Source: Vibrio pomeroyi (lineage in GTDB: Bacteria; Pseudomonadota; Gammaproteobacteria; Enterobacterales; Vibrionaceae). Taken from it: DNA of 64,000 nucleotides. The notes under the pieces were generated by a model. It was not told the DNA's origin and searched no databases. It saw nothing but the letters and a program-made list of their open reading frames with translations. This document shows positions 1 through 10,355 of the stretch, piece after piece. A program made the position numbers and the translations under genes. The stretch's first letter is position 1; every line of letters starts with the position of its first letter. Location of the stretch: contig NZ_AP025506.1 of the NCBI RefSeq assembly GCF_024347595.1, forward strand, positions 372,001 to 436,000, written 5' to 3'.

Positions 1-1558
1 CTTGTTCCGGAACATACAAATACTGAACCTGTGGCTCTAATGTTTGAGTGTAGTTGCCGACAATTGTGGTATCACGCTCTAGCACGATACCCGCGTGGCT
101 CCTAAATTCAGGTATTACACGAGATGTCGTATCTTCAAGACCGTAGTATGGGTTCTTGTCTGTTGTTCCCGGAATAAATTCATTAGTCGTATCTACTCCA
201 TCAAGGTCTTGCTGATAGTATGTACCAAGTAATCGAGCTTCGGTTGTCCAAGTACCCCAAGTATTACCTACCGGGACGGTTATCCCTGGCTCAACGTGTA
301 CACGAGTAGCAGAAGGCTTACCTGAAGCGTCGGTATCAAAGAGAGAGACATGGCTGATCATGTCGAAGTCTAAGTAATCCATTACCTCTGGAGCATAATA
401 GTTATACTCGAGTTGTGGCATTAGTCGATAAGGTAAATTATTCGTTGTATCGGTTAGGACTTGGAAATCTCGGACAAGCACCGATGCATCCCAGTTTTGA
501 GAACGGTAAGTCGCTTTACCTTCTTGAAGTAACTGGCCATCTTCACGGTTACCAATGCTGCTTGAACTCACATCAGTGAAGTAATCGATGTCACTGACTT
601 TTGAGTAATCAATCTCAAATAACCAAGATTGCTGGAATATTCCTGAGTGTTCTAGTTGAGCACCCCATCGGTCACCTTTCTCTTCGAACTTTTTATCGTC
701 GGGTAGGTATTCAGATTTGATGCTACCCGAACCAAAGTCACTCAAGTAGCGGAATTTACTGTTAAGTTGCGTGCCACGCTCTTGCATGTACTTGAATGTG
801 GTTTCCAAGTCGTAATTTGGAGCTAAGTTCCAATACACAGGAATCTCAGCTTCGAAGCCATCACTTGAACCGTATGAAACCGTTGGATACAAGAATCCGG
901 TTTTACGTGTGTCGCCGACAGGTACGGTCAAGTAAGGCAAGTAAAAGACAGGAACGCTTTGGATCTCAAAACGCGGATTATAGAAAGTGGCTTGTTCTTC
1001 ATCTTGATCGACGCTGATACTTGAAGCTCTTAGGCGCCAAGCGTTGTCACCGATAGGGCAAGAGGTGATTGAGCCATCTTCAATTTCGTAAACAGCTTTG
1101 CCTGTCTTAGATATGTATACCGCATCACCACGGCCTGGTTCACAAAGAAATTCGTAATCGGTGTTTTCTAGCGTCATTTCATCTGTGGTCAGATTGTTAG
1201 TCGCTCTATCCGACACCGACTTAATTTGACCGTCACTAAAGTTTACGTTGCCTTCAGCTACAACGATGTTTTCTTGTTGGTGAAGCGTTACATTATCGGC
1301 AAGGATAGTCTTGTTTCCTTGCGTAACTCTTACATCACCTGAATATATTGCCTTGTCACCATTGATAGCCTCTAAGCGATCTGATTCCACATGAGCGGGC
1401 AGTTGTGTCTCGTTTTCGGCAGCGGGTTCGATCAAGCATTGATCTATAGAGGGCATTTCCTGCACACTACTATCGGTTATTGTTTCAGCTTGAGTTGTCG
1501 ACACGTATAAAGCGGTGCTTATAGACGCGGCTAACAAGGTGCGGGAAAAACATTGCAT
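1..1558 (-). CDS. lptD: LPS-assembly protein LptD, 5' part (runs off window start)
   Basis: Outer-membrane beta-barrel that, with the lipoprotein LptE, inserts lipopolysaccharide into the outer leaflet. The frame stays open from the ATG at 1556-1558 to the window edge, so about 519 residues are visible and the C-terminus is missing. The start [20 protein letters not shown] is a signal peptide ending near TQAE. Then comes the LptA-like jelly-roll domain, with [13 protein letters not shown] and ADNVTLHQ repeats. The conserved barrel motif [20 protein letters not shown] follows, then barrel strands rich in aromatic residues. Cysteines in the N-terminal part (QCLIEP, EFLCEPG, TSCPIG) fit the family's disulfides. 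It is divergent from djlA, as in E. coli, where surA and pdxA follow. Identification is confident. Confidence 0.95.
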   Translation of the reverse strand, partial: MQCFSRTLLAASISTALYVSTTQAETITDSSVQEMPSIDQCLIEPAAENETQLPAHVESDRLEAINGDKAIYSGDVRVTQGNKTILADNVTLHQQENIVVAEGNVNFSDGQIKSVSDRATNNLTTDEMTLENTDYEFLCEPGRGDAVYISKTGKAVYEIEDGSITSCPIGDNAWRLRASSISVDQDEEQATFYNPRFEIQSVPVFYLPYLTVPVGDTRKTGFLYPTVSYGSSDGFEAEIPVYWNLAPNYDLETTFKYMQERGTQLNSKFRYLSDFGSGSIKSEYLPDDKKFEEKGDRWGAQLEHSGIFQQSWLFEIDYSKVSDIDYFTDVSSSSIGNREDGQLLQEGKATYRSQNWDASVLVRDFQVLTDTTNNLPYRLMPQLEYNYYAPEVMDYLDFDMISHVSLFDTDASGKPSATRVHVEPGITVPVGNTWGTWTTEARLLGTYYQQDLDGVDTTNEFIPGTTDKNPYYGLEDTTSRVIPEFRSHAGIVLERDTTIVGNYTQTLEPQVQYLYVPEQ

Positions 1559-1707
1559 GAAGTTGAACTATCCTGTGTCACTAGATGAAGGGTTGATCTA
1601 GTATCAATCCAATTAATAAAGCATTTTCCTTATGATAAAGGAAATATTAGCATTCAGCACCATAAGACAGCAGTACTCAGATAAAATTCATAGATAGAGA
1701 ACACATA

Positions 1708-2562
1708 ATGCAAATATTTGGCAAAATTTTGGGCGCTTTTTTTGGCTTTTTATTTGGAGGTCCGCTTGGTCTAATTTTTGGCCTATTTTTAGGGCACCAA
1801 TTCGATAAAGCTCGTCGATTGACCCAATCGGGTTTTAATACATCTGGTTTTGGACGAGGGCCAAGCCAAGCCGAGAGGCAAAATGAGTTTTTCAAATCTG
1901 CTTTTGCGGTTATGGGACATGTTGCTAAAGCCAAGGGGCAGGTTACGCCAGAAGAGATTCAGCTCGCTTCTACAATGATGGAGCGTATGAACCTGCATGG
2001 AGATCAACGCAAAGCAGCACAAGATGCATTCCGTGACGGTAAAGAAAGCGACTTCCCGCTAAGTGATGTACTTGAGCGCGTAAAGATCTCGTCAGGTGGG
2101 CGTTTTGATCTTCTGCAGTTCTTCCTAGAGCTTCAAGTTTCAGCAGCATTTGCAGATGGAAGCCTGCACCCAAGTGAGCGTCAGGTTTTGCATAAGATTG
2201 CTCAAGGCCTTGGTTTCTCAGCAGAGCAACTCGAGCGTCGTTTGCAAATGCAAGAAGCGGCATTCCGTTTCCAGCAACAGGGCGGAAGCTTCGGTGGCGG
2301 TCATCACCAAGGTCAGTCATCTGGCTGGCAACAAGCTTCACAACAAAACCAATTGGCGGATGCCTTTAAGGTTCTTGATGTGAGCGAAAGTGCCGACGGT
2401 AAAGAAGTGAAGAAAGCCTACCGCAAGCTGATGAATGAACATCACCCAGATAAGTTGATGGCGAAAGGTTTACCACCAGAGATGATGAACGTTGCGAAAG
2501 AAAAATCGCAAGAAATTCAAAATGCTTATGACCTAATTAAGAAGGTTAAAGGTTTTAAATAA
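1708..2562 (+). CDS. djlA: DnaJ-like membrane co-chaperone DjlA
   Basis: Membrane-anchored J-domain protein that stimulates the ATPase of DnaK at the inner membrane. At 284 residues it is close to E. coli DjlA (271). Residues about 5-28 form one glycine-rich transmembrane segment (FGFLFGGPLGLIFGLFLG), typical of the DjlA dimerising helix. A TerB-like helical domain covers about 50-180. A Gly/Gln/His-rich linker (QGGSFGGGHHQGQ) follows. The C-terminal J domain carries the HPD tripeptide at 246-248 (NEHHPDK). It is divergent from lptD and ends in its own intrinsic terminator. In E. coli this family affects colanic acid induction through the Rcs system; nothing here tests that. Confidence 0.95.
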   Translation: MQIFGKILGAFFGFLFGGPLGLIFGLFLGHQFDKARRLTQSGFNTSGFGRGPSQAERQNEFFKSAFAVMGHVAKAKGQVTPEEIQLASTMMERMNLHGDQRKAAQDAFRDGKESDFPLSDVLERVKISSGGRFDLLQFFLELQVSAAFADGSLHPSERQVLHKIAQGLGFSAEQLERRLQMQEAAFRFQQQGGSFGGGHHQGQSSGWQQASQQNQLADAFKVLDVSESADGKEVKKAYRKLMNEHHPDKLMAKGLPPEMMNVAKEKSQEIQNAYDLIKKVKGFK

Positions 2563-2570
2563 CGTCACTA

Positions 2571-2598
2571 GAGTCGCTTCATAGGAGCGACTCTTTTT
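2571..2598 (+). terminator. Intrinsic terminator after djlA
   Basis: An 8-bp stem, GAGTCGCT (2571-2578) with AGCGACTC (2586-2593), has a 7-base loop and is followed by TTTTT. It ends the djlA transcript just before the ribosome site of the next gene. Confidence 0.85.
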
Positions 2599-2614
2599 GT
2601 TTAAAGGAATAAAT

Positions 2615-3160
2615 ATGACGATAACTTATCAGGACGTTCTAGATTTTTGGTTTGGTGAATTGACACCAAATGACTGGTTTACTGGCGGTGAAAAAATTGA
2701 TGCTTTGATTAACGATCGATTCTCAGACTTACACCAAACTGCGATTCAAGGAGAGCTGTTTGAATGGCGTCAAAATGCACAAGGGCGTTTAGCTGAGATT
2801 ATTGTGCTGGACCAGTTTTCGAGAAATATTGGCAGAAACAGCCCAGCTGCATTTTCAGCAGATCCTATGGCGTTAGCATTAGCTCAAGAAGCGGTAGCAG
2901 GTGGTTTTGACCATCAGCTTAGCCAACAAAAGAAAAGCTTTTTGTACATGCCTTATATGCACAGTGAGTCTCTGTTGATTCATGAGCAAGCCGTTGAGCT
3001 TTTTTCTCAAACTGGGCTAGAGAACAATTTGGATTTTGAGTTTAAGCACAAGGTTATCATTGAGCGTTTTGGTCGCTATCCACATCGCAATGAAGTCTTA
3101 GGACGAACCTCTACGCCTGAAGAGGTTGAGTTCTTGCAACAACCGGGCTCAAGCTTTTAA
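2615..3160 (+). CDS. DUF924 family protein, function unknown
   Basis: A 181-residue soluble protein of the DUF924 family (TPR-like all-alpha fold). The start is ATG 2615, six bases after AGGA at 2605-2608. The longer frame from TTG 2597 would begin inside the djlA terminator and is not preferred. Family hallmarks are the N-terminal DVLDFWFGE, then EIIVLDQFSRNIGR, KKSFLYMPYMHSES, and the C-terminal ERFGRYPHRNEVLGR near the end. There is no signal peptide or membrane segment. Terminators lie on both sides, so it is probably a single-gene unit. Its biochemical role is not established, and the neighbours give no clue. Confidence 0.9.
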   Translation: MTITYQDVLDFWFGELTPNDWFTGGEKIDALINDRFSDLHQTAIQGELFEWRQNAQGRLAEIIVLDQFSRNIGRNSPAAFSADPMALALAQEAVAGGFDHQLSQQKKSFLYMPYMHSESLLIHEQAVELFSQTGLENNLDFEFKHKVIIERFGRYPHRNEVLGRTSTPEEVEFLQQPGSSF

Positions 3161-3186
3161 TTGTAGAAATACGGTCCAATAAAAAA

Positions 3187-3222
3187 GAGGCGAGTGGTTT
3201 ATAAACCGCTCGCCTCTTTTTT
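3187..3222. terminator. Bidirectional terminator between convergent genes
   Basis: A near-perfect palindrome spans 3187-3216 (arms GAGGCGAGtGGTTTA and its complement, one mismatch). An A-run lies on the left and a T-run on the right. It serves the DUF924 gene on plus and the DUF547 gene on minus. Confidence 0.85.
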
Positions 3223-3251
3223 CGTTTTAGTTGTGTTCTTAGTGACTGAAA

Positions 3252-4034
3252 TTAGTTTGCTTGGTTGAGTGACCAATCGTACTCATAGTTGATTTTGTTA
3301 GCACTCGGTACTGGCTTAGCTCGATATTGGTCTAGGTGTTGAATTAGCTGATTTTGGTCACCAAAATCCACAGCAAACCATTCATAAATCGATGATAGTT
3401 TGAGCTTATTGCCTTCAACCAACACACCTTTATCACTATTAACAAACTCAGAGGCTGCTTGTTCTAGTAGAGCCTCGGTGTTGTCAGCCGTAAAGGCTTG
3501 AATTTGTAGGTTTGGGCACCCTAGGCTGGCACAGTTTACGGCGTAGTGTGTACGTGGATCTCGCCATATTGGTCTTAGGATGCTGTGCTCAATGTCGTTG
3601 AGTGTCAGTGATTTACCATTGACGACGACGACATCATCTCCCCAGGGACCAAAACTGAATAGGCCGCCGAGCTTGGTAATTGATTTGATTGGGTGGGCAT
3701 CAAGAATCAAATCGACAGTCACGGCGTTGTATAGGTTAATCCAATAGGCATACTGCTCTGCTTTTGAATAGTCGAGTGGGTTAACCTGTTCTAACTGCTT
3801 GATGTATTGCTTTAACTTTGATTTATCTGTAACGGTCACTGCTTGATAACGGACTAACGTATGTTGCCCCTGTTTAACCAAGTAGCTATCGAGGAATTGC
3901 TGCCAGCTTTGATGAGAAACTTGTTCTGAGTTGGCCTCATTACTTTGATTCCAGTACGGCCACAGTTCAGACTTAGGTGCCGACCAAGCTAAGGTTGAAA
4001 AAAGTAGGCTGATAATAACGAGTAGTTGTTTCAT
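3252..4034 (-). CDS. DUF547 family secreted protein
   Basis: A 260-residue exported protein of the DUF547 family, whose function is not established. The N-terminus MKQLLVIISLLFSTLAWSA is a Sec signal peptide with likely cleavage after AWSA. Recognisable DUF547 blocks are the AYWINLYNAVTVDLIL stretch near residues 95-110, SITKLGGLFSFGPWGDD, NDIEHSILRP, and HYAVNCASLGCPNL with two cysteines. The Cys/His arrangement resembles a papain-like or transglutaminase-like fold, but I cannot confirm activity. It is flanked by terminators and faces the DUF924 gene convergently, so it is likely monocistronic. Confidence 0.88.
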   Translation of the reverse strand: MKQLLVIISLLFSTLAWSAPKSELWPYWNQSNEANSEQVSHQSWQQFLDSYLVKQGQHTLVRYQAVTVTDKSKLKQYIKQLEQVNPLDYSKAEQYAYWINLYNAVTVDLILDAHPIKSITKLGGLFSFGPWGDDVVVVNGKSLTLNDIEHSILRPIWRDPRTHYAVNCASLGCPNLQIQAFTADNTEALLEQAASEFVNSDKGVLVEGNKLKLSSIYEWFAVDFGDQNQLIQHLDQYRAKPVPSANKINYEYDWSLNQAN

Positions 4035-4175
4035 GGCATTCTCCTGATAGCTAACTACTAAGACCTTATGCTTTACGGTTTTCTTTCATGGCTTTTCAGT
4101 TAAATAGCGGAACTGATCTAAATAAAGGGCTGAGCTTAATAAGCACATTAAGTTAAGCTAAAAATTCCACCAAAT

Positions 4176-4204
4176 AAAAAAGGTTGGCATTGAGCCAACC
4201 TTTT
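4176..4204 (-). terminator. Terminator of the leuABCD operon
   Basis: Stem GGTTGGC (4182-4188) with GCCAACC (4194-4200) and a 5-base loop. Read on the minus strand it is followed by a run of T (the complement of A at 4176-4181). It lies 37 bases past the leuD stop. Confidence 0.85.
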
Positions 4205-4240
4205 CGATTTTTGAAACAGCTTTTCTATTTCAAGGCTTCT

Positions 4241-4843
4241 TTATTTTAGGAAGCTTGGAATCTTTTCTTCATACGCAGAAATCTTATCAGCGTGCTGCAG
4301 TGTTAGGCCGATGTTGTCTAAACCGTTCAGTAGGCAATGACGACGGAACTCATCAATTTCAAATGAGTATTGTTTGCCATTCGCGCTCACTTTCATTGCT
4401 TCTAGATCGACAGTAACTTCAGCGCCTTCATTCGCTTCTACGAATTGGAAGATCTCATCCACTTCTTGCTCAGTCAATCGAACTGGAACCATTTGGTTAT
4501 TGATCGAGTTACCGTAGAAGATGTCTGCAAAGCTTGGCGCAATCATCACTTGGATACCGTAATCAGCAAGTGCCCAAGGTGCGTGTTCACGAGATGAACC
4601 ACAACCGAAGTTCTCACGAGCCAGTAGAATCGAAGCGCCTTGGTAGCGTGCCTCGTTCATCACAAACTCAGGGTTTGGCTGTTGGCCTGCGTCGTCTAGG
4701 AAGCGCCAGTCGTGGAACAAGTGTTTACCAAAACCAATGCGGTTCACTTTTTGTAGGAACTGCTTTGGAATGATCGCATCAGTATCGATGTTGGCCGTAT
4801 CTAGAGGAACGACTAATCCGGTGTGTTGTTGAAAACCTGACAT
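4241..4843 (-). CDS. leuD: 3-isopropylmalate dehydratase small subunit LeuD
   Basis: Small subunit of isopropylmalate isomerase. With LeuC it converts 2-isopropylmalate to 3-isopropylmalate in leucine synthesis, in the cytoplasm. The length of 200 residues matches E. coli (201). Visible motifs are the N-terminal [20 protein letters not shown] and the swivel-domain signature [15 protein letters not shown], which positions substrate. It is the last gene of leuABCD, starting 14 bases after leuC, and is followed by a strong terminator. Expression should follow the upstream leu attenuator. Confidence 0.98.
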   Translation of the reverse strand: MSGFQQHTGLVVPLDTANIDTDAIIPKQFLQKVNRIGFGKHLFHDWRFLDDAGQQPNPEFVMNEARYQGASILLARENFGCGSSREHAPWALADYGIQVMIAPSFADIFYGNSINNQMVPVRLTEQEVDEIFQFVEANEGAEVTVDLEAMKVSANGKQYSFEIDEFRRHCLLNGLDNIGLTLQHADKISAYEEKIPSFLK

Positions 4844-4857
4844 GTTAAATCCTCTAA

Positions 4858-6270
4858 TTAAAGTTCACGAATATCGACAAAGTGACCAGCGATCGCTGCA
4901 GCTGCAGCCATTGCAGGGCTAACTAGGTGCGTACGACCATCACGGCCTTGGCGACCTTCAAAGTTACGGTTGGATGTAGAAGCACAACGTTCTTGTGGAC
5001 CAAGACGGTCGTTGTTCATTGCAAGACACATAGAACAACCCGGTAGACGCCACTCGAAGCCTGCTTCTTTGAAGATAACATCTAAGCCTTCGGCTTCGGC
5101 TTGAGCTTTTACTTGCTCAGAACCCGGAACAATAAGCGCTTGCACATGTTTTGCAACTTGGCGACCTTTCGCTACCGCTGCTGCTGCACGCATGTCTTCG
5201 ATACGAGAGTTAGTACAAGAACCCACAAACACTTTATCGACGTTGTATTCAGATAGAGATTTACCTGCTTCAAGGCCCATGTAAGCCAGTGCTTTCTCTG
5301 CCGATGCTTTTTCAACAGGGTCTGAGAAGCTTTCTGGTGCTGGGATTGGCGTGTCTACCGAGATAACCTGACCTGGGTTCGTGCCCCAAGTTACTTGTGG
5401 GTTGATGTCTGCTGCTTCTAGTGTCACAACTGCATCGAATTCTGCATCAGCATCGGTTTTTAGCGTATCCCAGTATTGGATTGCGGCTTCTAAGTCTTCG
5501 CCTTGTGGAGAGAACTTACGACCTTTGATGTACTCGTAGGTTGTTGTGTCTGGAGCAATTAGGCCGGCTTTAGCGCCAAGTTCGATAGCCATGTTACATA
5601 CTGTCATACGGCCTTCCATCGTAAGGTCAGTAATTGCCTCACCACAAAATTCTACTACGTAGCCAGTACCGCCTGCAGCAGTCGTCTTACCGATAATCGC
5701 TAGCACGATGTCTTTTGCAGTGATGCCTGGAGCAACCTTGCCTTTTACTTCGATCTTCATCGTTTTAGCACGAGCTTGTTTTAGCGTTTGAGTTGCTAGA
5801 ACGTGCTCAACTTCTGAAGTACCGATACCGAATGCTAATGAACCAAATGCACCGTGTGTCGCAGTGTGTGAGTCACCACATACGATAGTCATGCCTGGCA
5901 GGGTAATACCTAGCTCAGGGCCCATTACGTGCACAATACCTTGGTATTTGTGGTTTAGGTCGTAAAGCGTTACACCAAACTCTTCACAGTTCTTCGATAG
6001 CGTTTCCATTTGGATGCGAGCCATCTCACCAGAAGCGTTAATGTCTTTGGTTTGGGTTGATACGTTGTGGTCCATGGTCGCGAAAGTCTTGCCGACTTGG
6101 CGAACTTTACGGCCCTTTTCACGTAATCCATCAAAGGCTTGAGGCGACGTTACTTCGTGAACTAGGTGACGGTCGATATAAAGAATCGGGTTTTCGCCTT
6201 CCGCTGCTACTGCAACGTGCGCGTCATAAACTTTTTCGTATAAGGTTTTGGCTTGCTGGTTTGTCGACAT
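4858..6270 (-). CDS. leuC: 3-isopropylmalate dehydratase large subunit LeuC
   Basis: Large, iron-sulfur subunit of isopropylmalate isomerase (aconitase superfamily), 470 residues. The [4Fe-4S] ligand cysteines sit in FVGSCTNSR and in [11 protein letters not shown]. Other conserved blocks are [20 protein letters not shown] and [17 protein letters not shown]. The C-terminus [19 protein letters not shown] is typical. The ATG at 6268-6270 is preceded on the minus strand by GGAAGAAAAGCT, a clear ribosome site. It lies between leuB and leuD with 119- and 14-base gaps, in the canonical order. Confidence 0.98.
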   Translation of the reverse strand: MSTNQQAKTLYEKVYDAHVAVAAEGENPILYIDRHLVHEVTSPQAFDGLREKGRKVRQVGKTFATMDHNVSTQTKDINASGEMARIQMETLSKNCEEFGVTLYDLNHKYQGIVHVMGPELGITLPGMTIVCGDSHTATHGAFGSLAFGIGTSEVEHVLATQTLKQARAKTMKIEVKGKVAPGITAKDIVLAIIGKTTAAGGTGYVVEFCGEAITDLTMEGRMTVCNMAIELGAKAGLIAPDTTTYEYIKGRKFSPQGEDLEAAIQYWDTLKTDADAEFDAVVTLEAADINPQVTWGTNPGQVISVDTPIPAPESFSDPVEKASAEKALAYMGLEAGKSLSEYNVDKVFVGSCTNSRIEDMRAAAAVAKGRQVAKHVQALIVPGSEQVKAQAEAEGLDVIFKEAGFEWRLPGCSMCLAMNNDRLGPQERCASTSNRNFEGRQGRDGRTHLVSPAMAAAAAIAGHFVDIREL

Positions 6271-6389
6271 AGCTTTTCTTCCTTGGGAGTATCAGTCCCA
6301 GTGTTTGTTTCGAGCCAAGTCATGCAATTTTCCGCTGACTTGGCTTGATATTATTCTTATATACTTGCTTCTATTTCCGAGCTATTAGC

Positions 6390-7490
<1,101 letters not shown>

Positions 7491-7579
7491 TTAATTCTTT
7501 GTTACTGAGCTATTTGGCTCGTTTTAAATTTTGTCCCTAAAGCCAATAACATCGGCTCTAGGGCTCTGTTATTGGGTAC

Positions 7580-9127
7580 TTAAACTGTCGCGATTTTTTG
7601 CTGTTTCATTTCAGCAATGGTGTCTGCGCGTTGAATGCTATTGATAACGTGCAGTAGCGCTTGACCAGAAGCTTCAACTATGTCTGTTGAAACGCCCGTG
7701 CCGTGGTACTTACGACCTTTGTAGTTGGCAATGATGTCCGCTTGGCCTAAGCCATCTTCGCCTTCACCTTTTGCGGTTAGGTCGAACTTGTCTAGTACGA
7801 TTTCGTAGCCAGTTAAGCGGTAGATACATTGGTATAGCGCATCAACAGGGCCGTTACCGACAGCGGCTTCGCACTTCTCTTCATCACCACATTGCAGCTT
7901 GATGCTGGTCGTAGACATAACACTACCAGATTGTACGCTTAGGTAGTTAAGTTTATAGAAGTCATCTTCATCGCGTAGATTCGCGAAGTGCATTAATGCT
8001 TCTAAGTCGTAATCGAACACTTGGCCTTTACGGTCAGCAAGCTTCAAGAAGTCTTCGTACAATGAATCTAGGTTGTACTCATTGTCTTTATAACCCATTG
8101 CGTCCATGTGGCTCTTAACAGCAGCACGGCCACTACGGCTTGTTAGGTTCAACGCTTTGTTTTTCAAGCCAATAGACTCAGGAGTCATGATCTCGTAAGT
8201 GTTCTTGTTCTTTAGCATGCCATCCTGGTGAATACCTGAAGAGTGGCTGAACGCGTTTGCACCGACGATAGCTTTGTTGTCTTGAATTGGCATGTGACAA
8301 AGCTGGCTAACCAACTTACTGGTACGGTGAATCTCTTGATGATTCAAACCAGTATGAACACCTAGTAACTCTTGGCGAGTTTTGATGATCATTGCGATTT
8401 CTTCTAAAGAACAGTTACCAGCGCGCTCACCTATACCGTTAATAGTACCTTCAACTTGACGAGCACCGGCTTGTACCGCTGCAATTGAGTTAGCAACCGA
8501 CATGCCCAAGTCATCGTGACAGTGAACAGAGATGATCGCTTGGTCGATGTTTGGAACGCGATCAAATAGCGTTTTGATAATGCCACCAAACTCGTTAGGT
8601 ACTGTGTAGCCCACTGTGTCTGGAATGTTGATGGTTTTGGCGCCCGCGTTGATTGCTGCTTCAACCATACGACAAAGGTTGTCGATAGGCGTACGGCCTG
8701 CATCTTCACAAGAGAACTCAACATCGTCTGTGTAGTTACGAGCGTGTTTAACCGCTTTTACTGCCATCTCAACTACATCGTCGTAGCTACGGCGCAATTT
8801 ATCTTGAACGTGAACCGTTGATGTAGAAATGAAGGTGTGAATACGGAACTGCTCAGCGACTTTTAACGCTTCTGCAGCGGCGTCGATATCCTTCGCTACT
8901 GCACGAGAAAGTGCACAGATTCGGCTGTCTTTAATATTCTTTGCAATGGTTTGTACTGACTCGAAATCGCCTGGTGATGACACTGGGAAGCCCGCTTCAA
9001 TAACATCTACACCCAGTCGTTCAAGTGCATAAGCGATCTGTAATTTCTCTTTTACCGTTAAGCTTGCAGCCAACGCTTGCTCGCCATCACGTAAGGTCGT
9101 GTCAAAAATTATCACTTGATCGTTCAT
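7580..9127 (-). CDS. leuA: 2-isopropylmalate synthase LeuA
   Basis: Condenses acetyl-CoA with 2-ketoisovalerate, the committed step to leucine, 515 residues. The HMGL-like TIM barrel begins [14 protein letters not shown]. The metal-binding histidines are in [15 protein letters not shown] and [14 protein letters not shown]. The C-terminal regulatory domain (about 390-515) carries the leucine feedback site ([17 protein letters not shown]). It is the first structural gene of the operon and is preceded by the leuL leader and attenuator, so it should be controlled by leucyl-tRNA charging. Feedback inhibition by leucine is known for the family. Confidence 0.98.
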   Translation of the reverse strand: MNDQVIIFDTTLRDGEQALAASLTVKEKLQIAYALERLGVDVIEAGFPVSSPGDFESVQTIAKNIKDSRICALSRAVAKDIDAAAEALKVAEQFRIHTFISTSTVHVQDKLRRSYDDVVEMAVKAVKHARNYTDDVEFSCEDAGRTPIDNLCRMVEAAINAGAKTINIPDTVGYTVPNEFGGIIKTLFDRVPNIDQAIISVHCHDDLGMSVANSIAAVQAGARQVEGTINGIGERAGNCSLEEIAMIIKTRQELLGVHTGLNHQEIHRTSKLVSQLCHMPIQDNKAIVGANAFSHSSGIHQDGMLKNKNTYEIMTPESIGLKNKALNLTSRSGRAAVKSHMDAMGYKDNEYNLDSLYEDFLKLADRKGQVFDYDLEALMHFANLRDEDDFYKLNYLSVQSGSVMSTTSIKLQCGDEEKCEAAVGNGPVDALYQCIYRLTGYEIVLDKFDLTAKGEGEDGLGQADIIANYKGRKYHGTGVSTDIVEASGQALLHVINSIQRADTIAEMKQQKIATV

Positions 9128-9210
9128 GGGTGCTTCCTTATATCGATAATGAATCGATTGCTATCCAAATTATTATTAAGAATGATGTTCTTTTAAAAGT
9201 GTCAGTTACA

Positions 9211-9235
9211 AAAAAACCCGCTCAGCGCGGGTTTT
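9211..9235 (-). terminator. leu operon attenuator (intrinsic terminator)
   Basis: A 9-bp perfect stem (AAAACCCGC at 9213-9221 with GCGGGTTTT at 9227-9235) with a 5-base loop. On the minus strand it is followed by a T-run (A-run at 9211-9216). It lies between leuL and leuA, where a transcription attenuator is expected. Its promoter-proximal arm (minus-strand ACCCGCGC, plus 9225-9232) can instead pair with GCGCGGGT at the end of leuL (plus 9266-9273), forming an antiterminator. Confidence 0.92.
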
Positions 9236-9263
9236 AATATTTGTGTAGTTCTTGACCCACAAC

Positions 9264-9326
9264 TTACCCGCGCGATTGGTTCACGATAAGGAGAAGTTTC
9301 AGCAGTCGAGAAGAAGAAAAAATCAT
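9264..9326 (-). CDS. leuL: leu operon leader peptide LeuL
   Basis: A 20-residue leader peptide, MIFSSSRLLKLLLIVNQSRG, read from the ATG at 9324-9326 to TAA at 9264-9266. It carries five leucines within six codons (CTG CTG AAA CTT CTC CTT), the stalling run expected for leucine attenuation. The last codons and stop contain GCGCGGGT, perfectly complementary to the first arm of the attenuator. A ribosome stalled on Leu codons leaves that segment free to form the antiterminator; one that reaches the stop covers it and termination follows. The layout matches classical enterobacterial leuL, though the peptide sequence differs. Confidence 0.9.
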   Translation of the reverse strand: MIFSSSRLLKLLLIVNQSRG

Positions 9327-9360
9327 TACACAAATATCCGTAAATAAACTGTTAACACCA

Positions 9361-9389
9361 TATTTACCGCAATTTATTCTGAGCGTCAA
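9361..9389 (-). promoter_or_regulatory. Probable leu operon promoter
   Basis: On the minus strand TTGACG (complement of 9384-9389) is separated by 17 bases from TAAATA (complement of 9361-9366). Transcription would start about 30 bases before leuL. The -35 is good and the -10 is weak, so this is a proposal. Confidence 0.5.
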
Positions 9390-9595
9390 ACAAGAAAATC
9401 CAATATCAGCGTGCTTTGGCGGTGTTTTGGTTTGGTTTGTGCTGCTTGCGTGTTGTTTGTTGGTGTTATCGGCTGATTGAATGTTTTGTACTGGGCGGTT
9501 AGTTTATCGTTTGGCTGATGTGTAGGTTAAAACTTTGTAGTAAATCTTTTTGATGGAACGATTCACCAATAAAATTAAAAGGGTGGCTAAATTAA
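9390..9595. other. Non-coding stretch between leu promoter and TetR operators
   Basis: No gene is seen. The part at about 9410-9500 is strikingly rich in G and T on the plus strand (CA-rich on minus) and has few A or C. No hairpin or reading frame explains it. Confidence 0.5.
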
Positions 9596-9611
9596 TTAAT
9601 CATTTGATTAA
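9596..9611. promoter_or_regulatory. Upstream operator-like palindrome for the TetR regulator
   Basis: The 16-base palindrome TTAATC-ATTT-GATTAA shares the arms TTAATC/GATTAA and the 4-base spacing with the larger palindrome at 9648-9685. Centre-to-centre distance is 63 bases, about six helical turns. Confidence 0.55.
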
Positions 9612-9647
9612 ATAGTGAGTAATTAATCTTCTACAACCATGTTGATT

Positions 9648-9685
9648 TATCCCTATAATTAATCGTGTGATTAATTATAGGGATA
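9648..9685. promoter_or_regulatory. Main operator palindrome overlapping the TetR-RND promoter
   Basis: A perfect 17-base inverted repeat (arm TATCCCTATAATTAATC, then GTGT, then the complementary arm) lies ten bases upstream of the TetR start. The left arm contains TATAAT (9654-9659), a likely -10. A bound dimer would block the promoter, so autoregulation and control of the efflux genes is inferred. Confidence 0.7.
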
Positions 9686-9695
9686 GGTCTCAGAG

Positions 9696-10355
9696 ATGGC
9701 AGCGCGTAAAGCAGGGCGACCTCAACAGAATCTAGATGTACGGCAGTTACTCATTGAGCACGCTCGAGATCTGTTCGTGGTTCAACCGTATGACAAGGTA
9801 TCGACTCGTTTAGTTGCTGAGCGAGCGGGTGTGAATATTGCGATGATTCGCTATTACTTTGGTAGTAAAGCCGGATTGTTTGAGGCGATGCTGCGTGAAA
9901 CATTACGCCCTATGCAATTACAAATGCAGAGACTTGTTGATGAAAGCAGCCATGAGAACTTTCTCGATCTCATGAGAACCTATTACAAAGAGATGGTGAA
10001 GGTGCCGAAGTTTCCTCGCTTAATAGCCCAAGTGATGAACATGCCGCCTTCAGAAGTACAGAGAGAGTTACTCGAAAAGGTCTTTCTTGATGTTGCCAAA
10101 CCTGCCCAAGATGTCATTTTTGAAAAGCTAGTTGAACAAGGCGTTTTAAGAAAAGATATGGATCCCAGACTCTGCCGCGTGTCGTATATAAGCTTGATGG
10201 TGTTCCCGTTCATTGCGCCGCCACCTTTGCTTGCTATTCATGGTATTGAACTCAATGAAGAATTTCTTAACCGACTTATCGAACACAACATCCAACTGAT
10301 GACGGAAGGCTTTGTAAACGCCCCGAGCCCTTCACCTTTGCAGGAACCAAAATAA
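9696..10355 (+). CDS. TetR/AcrR family transcriptional regulator
   Basis: A 219-residue regulator that probably represses the efflux operon it heads. The N-terminal helix-turn-helix is clear (VSTRLVAERAGVNIAMIRYYFGSK, residues about 28-51, ending in the TetR signature YYFGSKAGLF). The rest is the helical ligand domain with a hydrophobic C-terminal part (FPFIAPPPLLAIHG). The start ATG 9696 lies just after the 38-base palindrome. Its stop overlaps the adaptor start by one base (TAATG), so the three genes form one operon. The inducer is unknown. Confidence 0.93.
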   Translation: MAARKAGRPQQNLDVRQLLIEHARDLFVVQPYDKVSTRLVAERAGVNIAMIRYYFGSKAGLFEAMLRETLRPMQLQMQRLVDESSHENFLDLMRTYYKEMVKVPKFPRLIAQVMNMPPSEVQRELLEKVFLDVAKPAQDVIFEKLVEQGVLRKDMDPRLCRVSYISLMVFPFIAPPPLLAIHGIELNEEFLNRLIEHNIQLMTEGFVNAPSPSPLQEPK

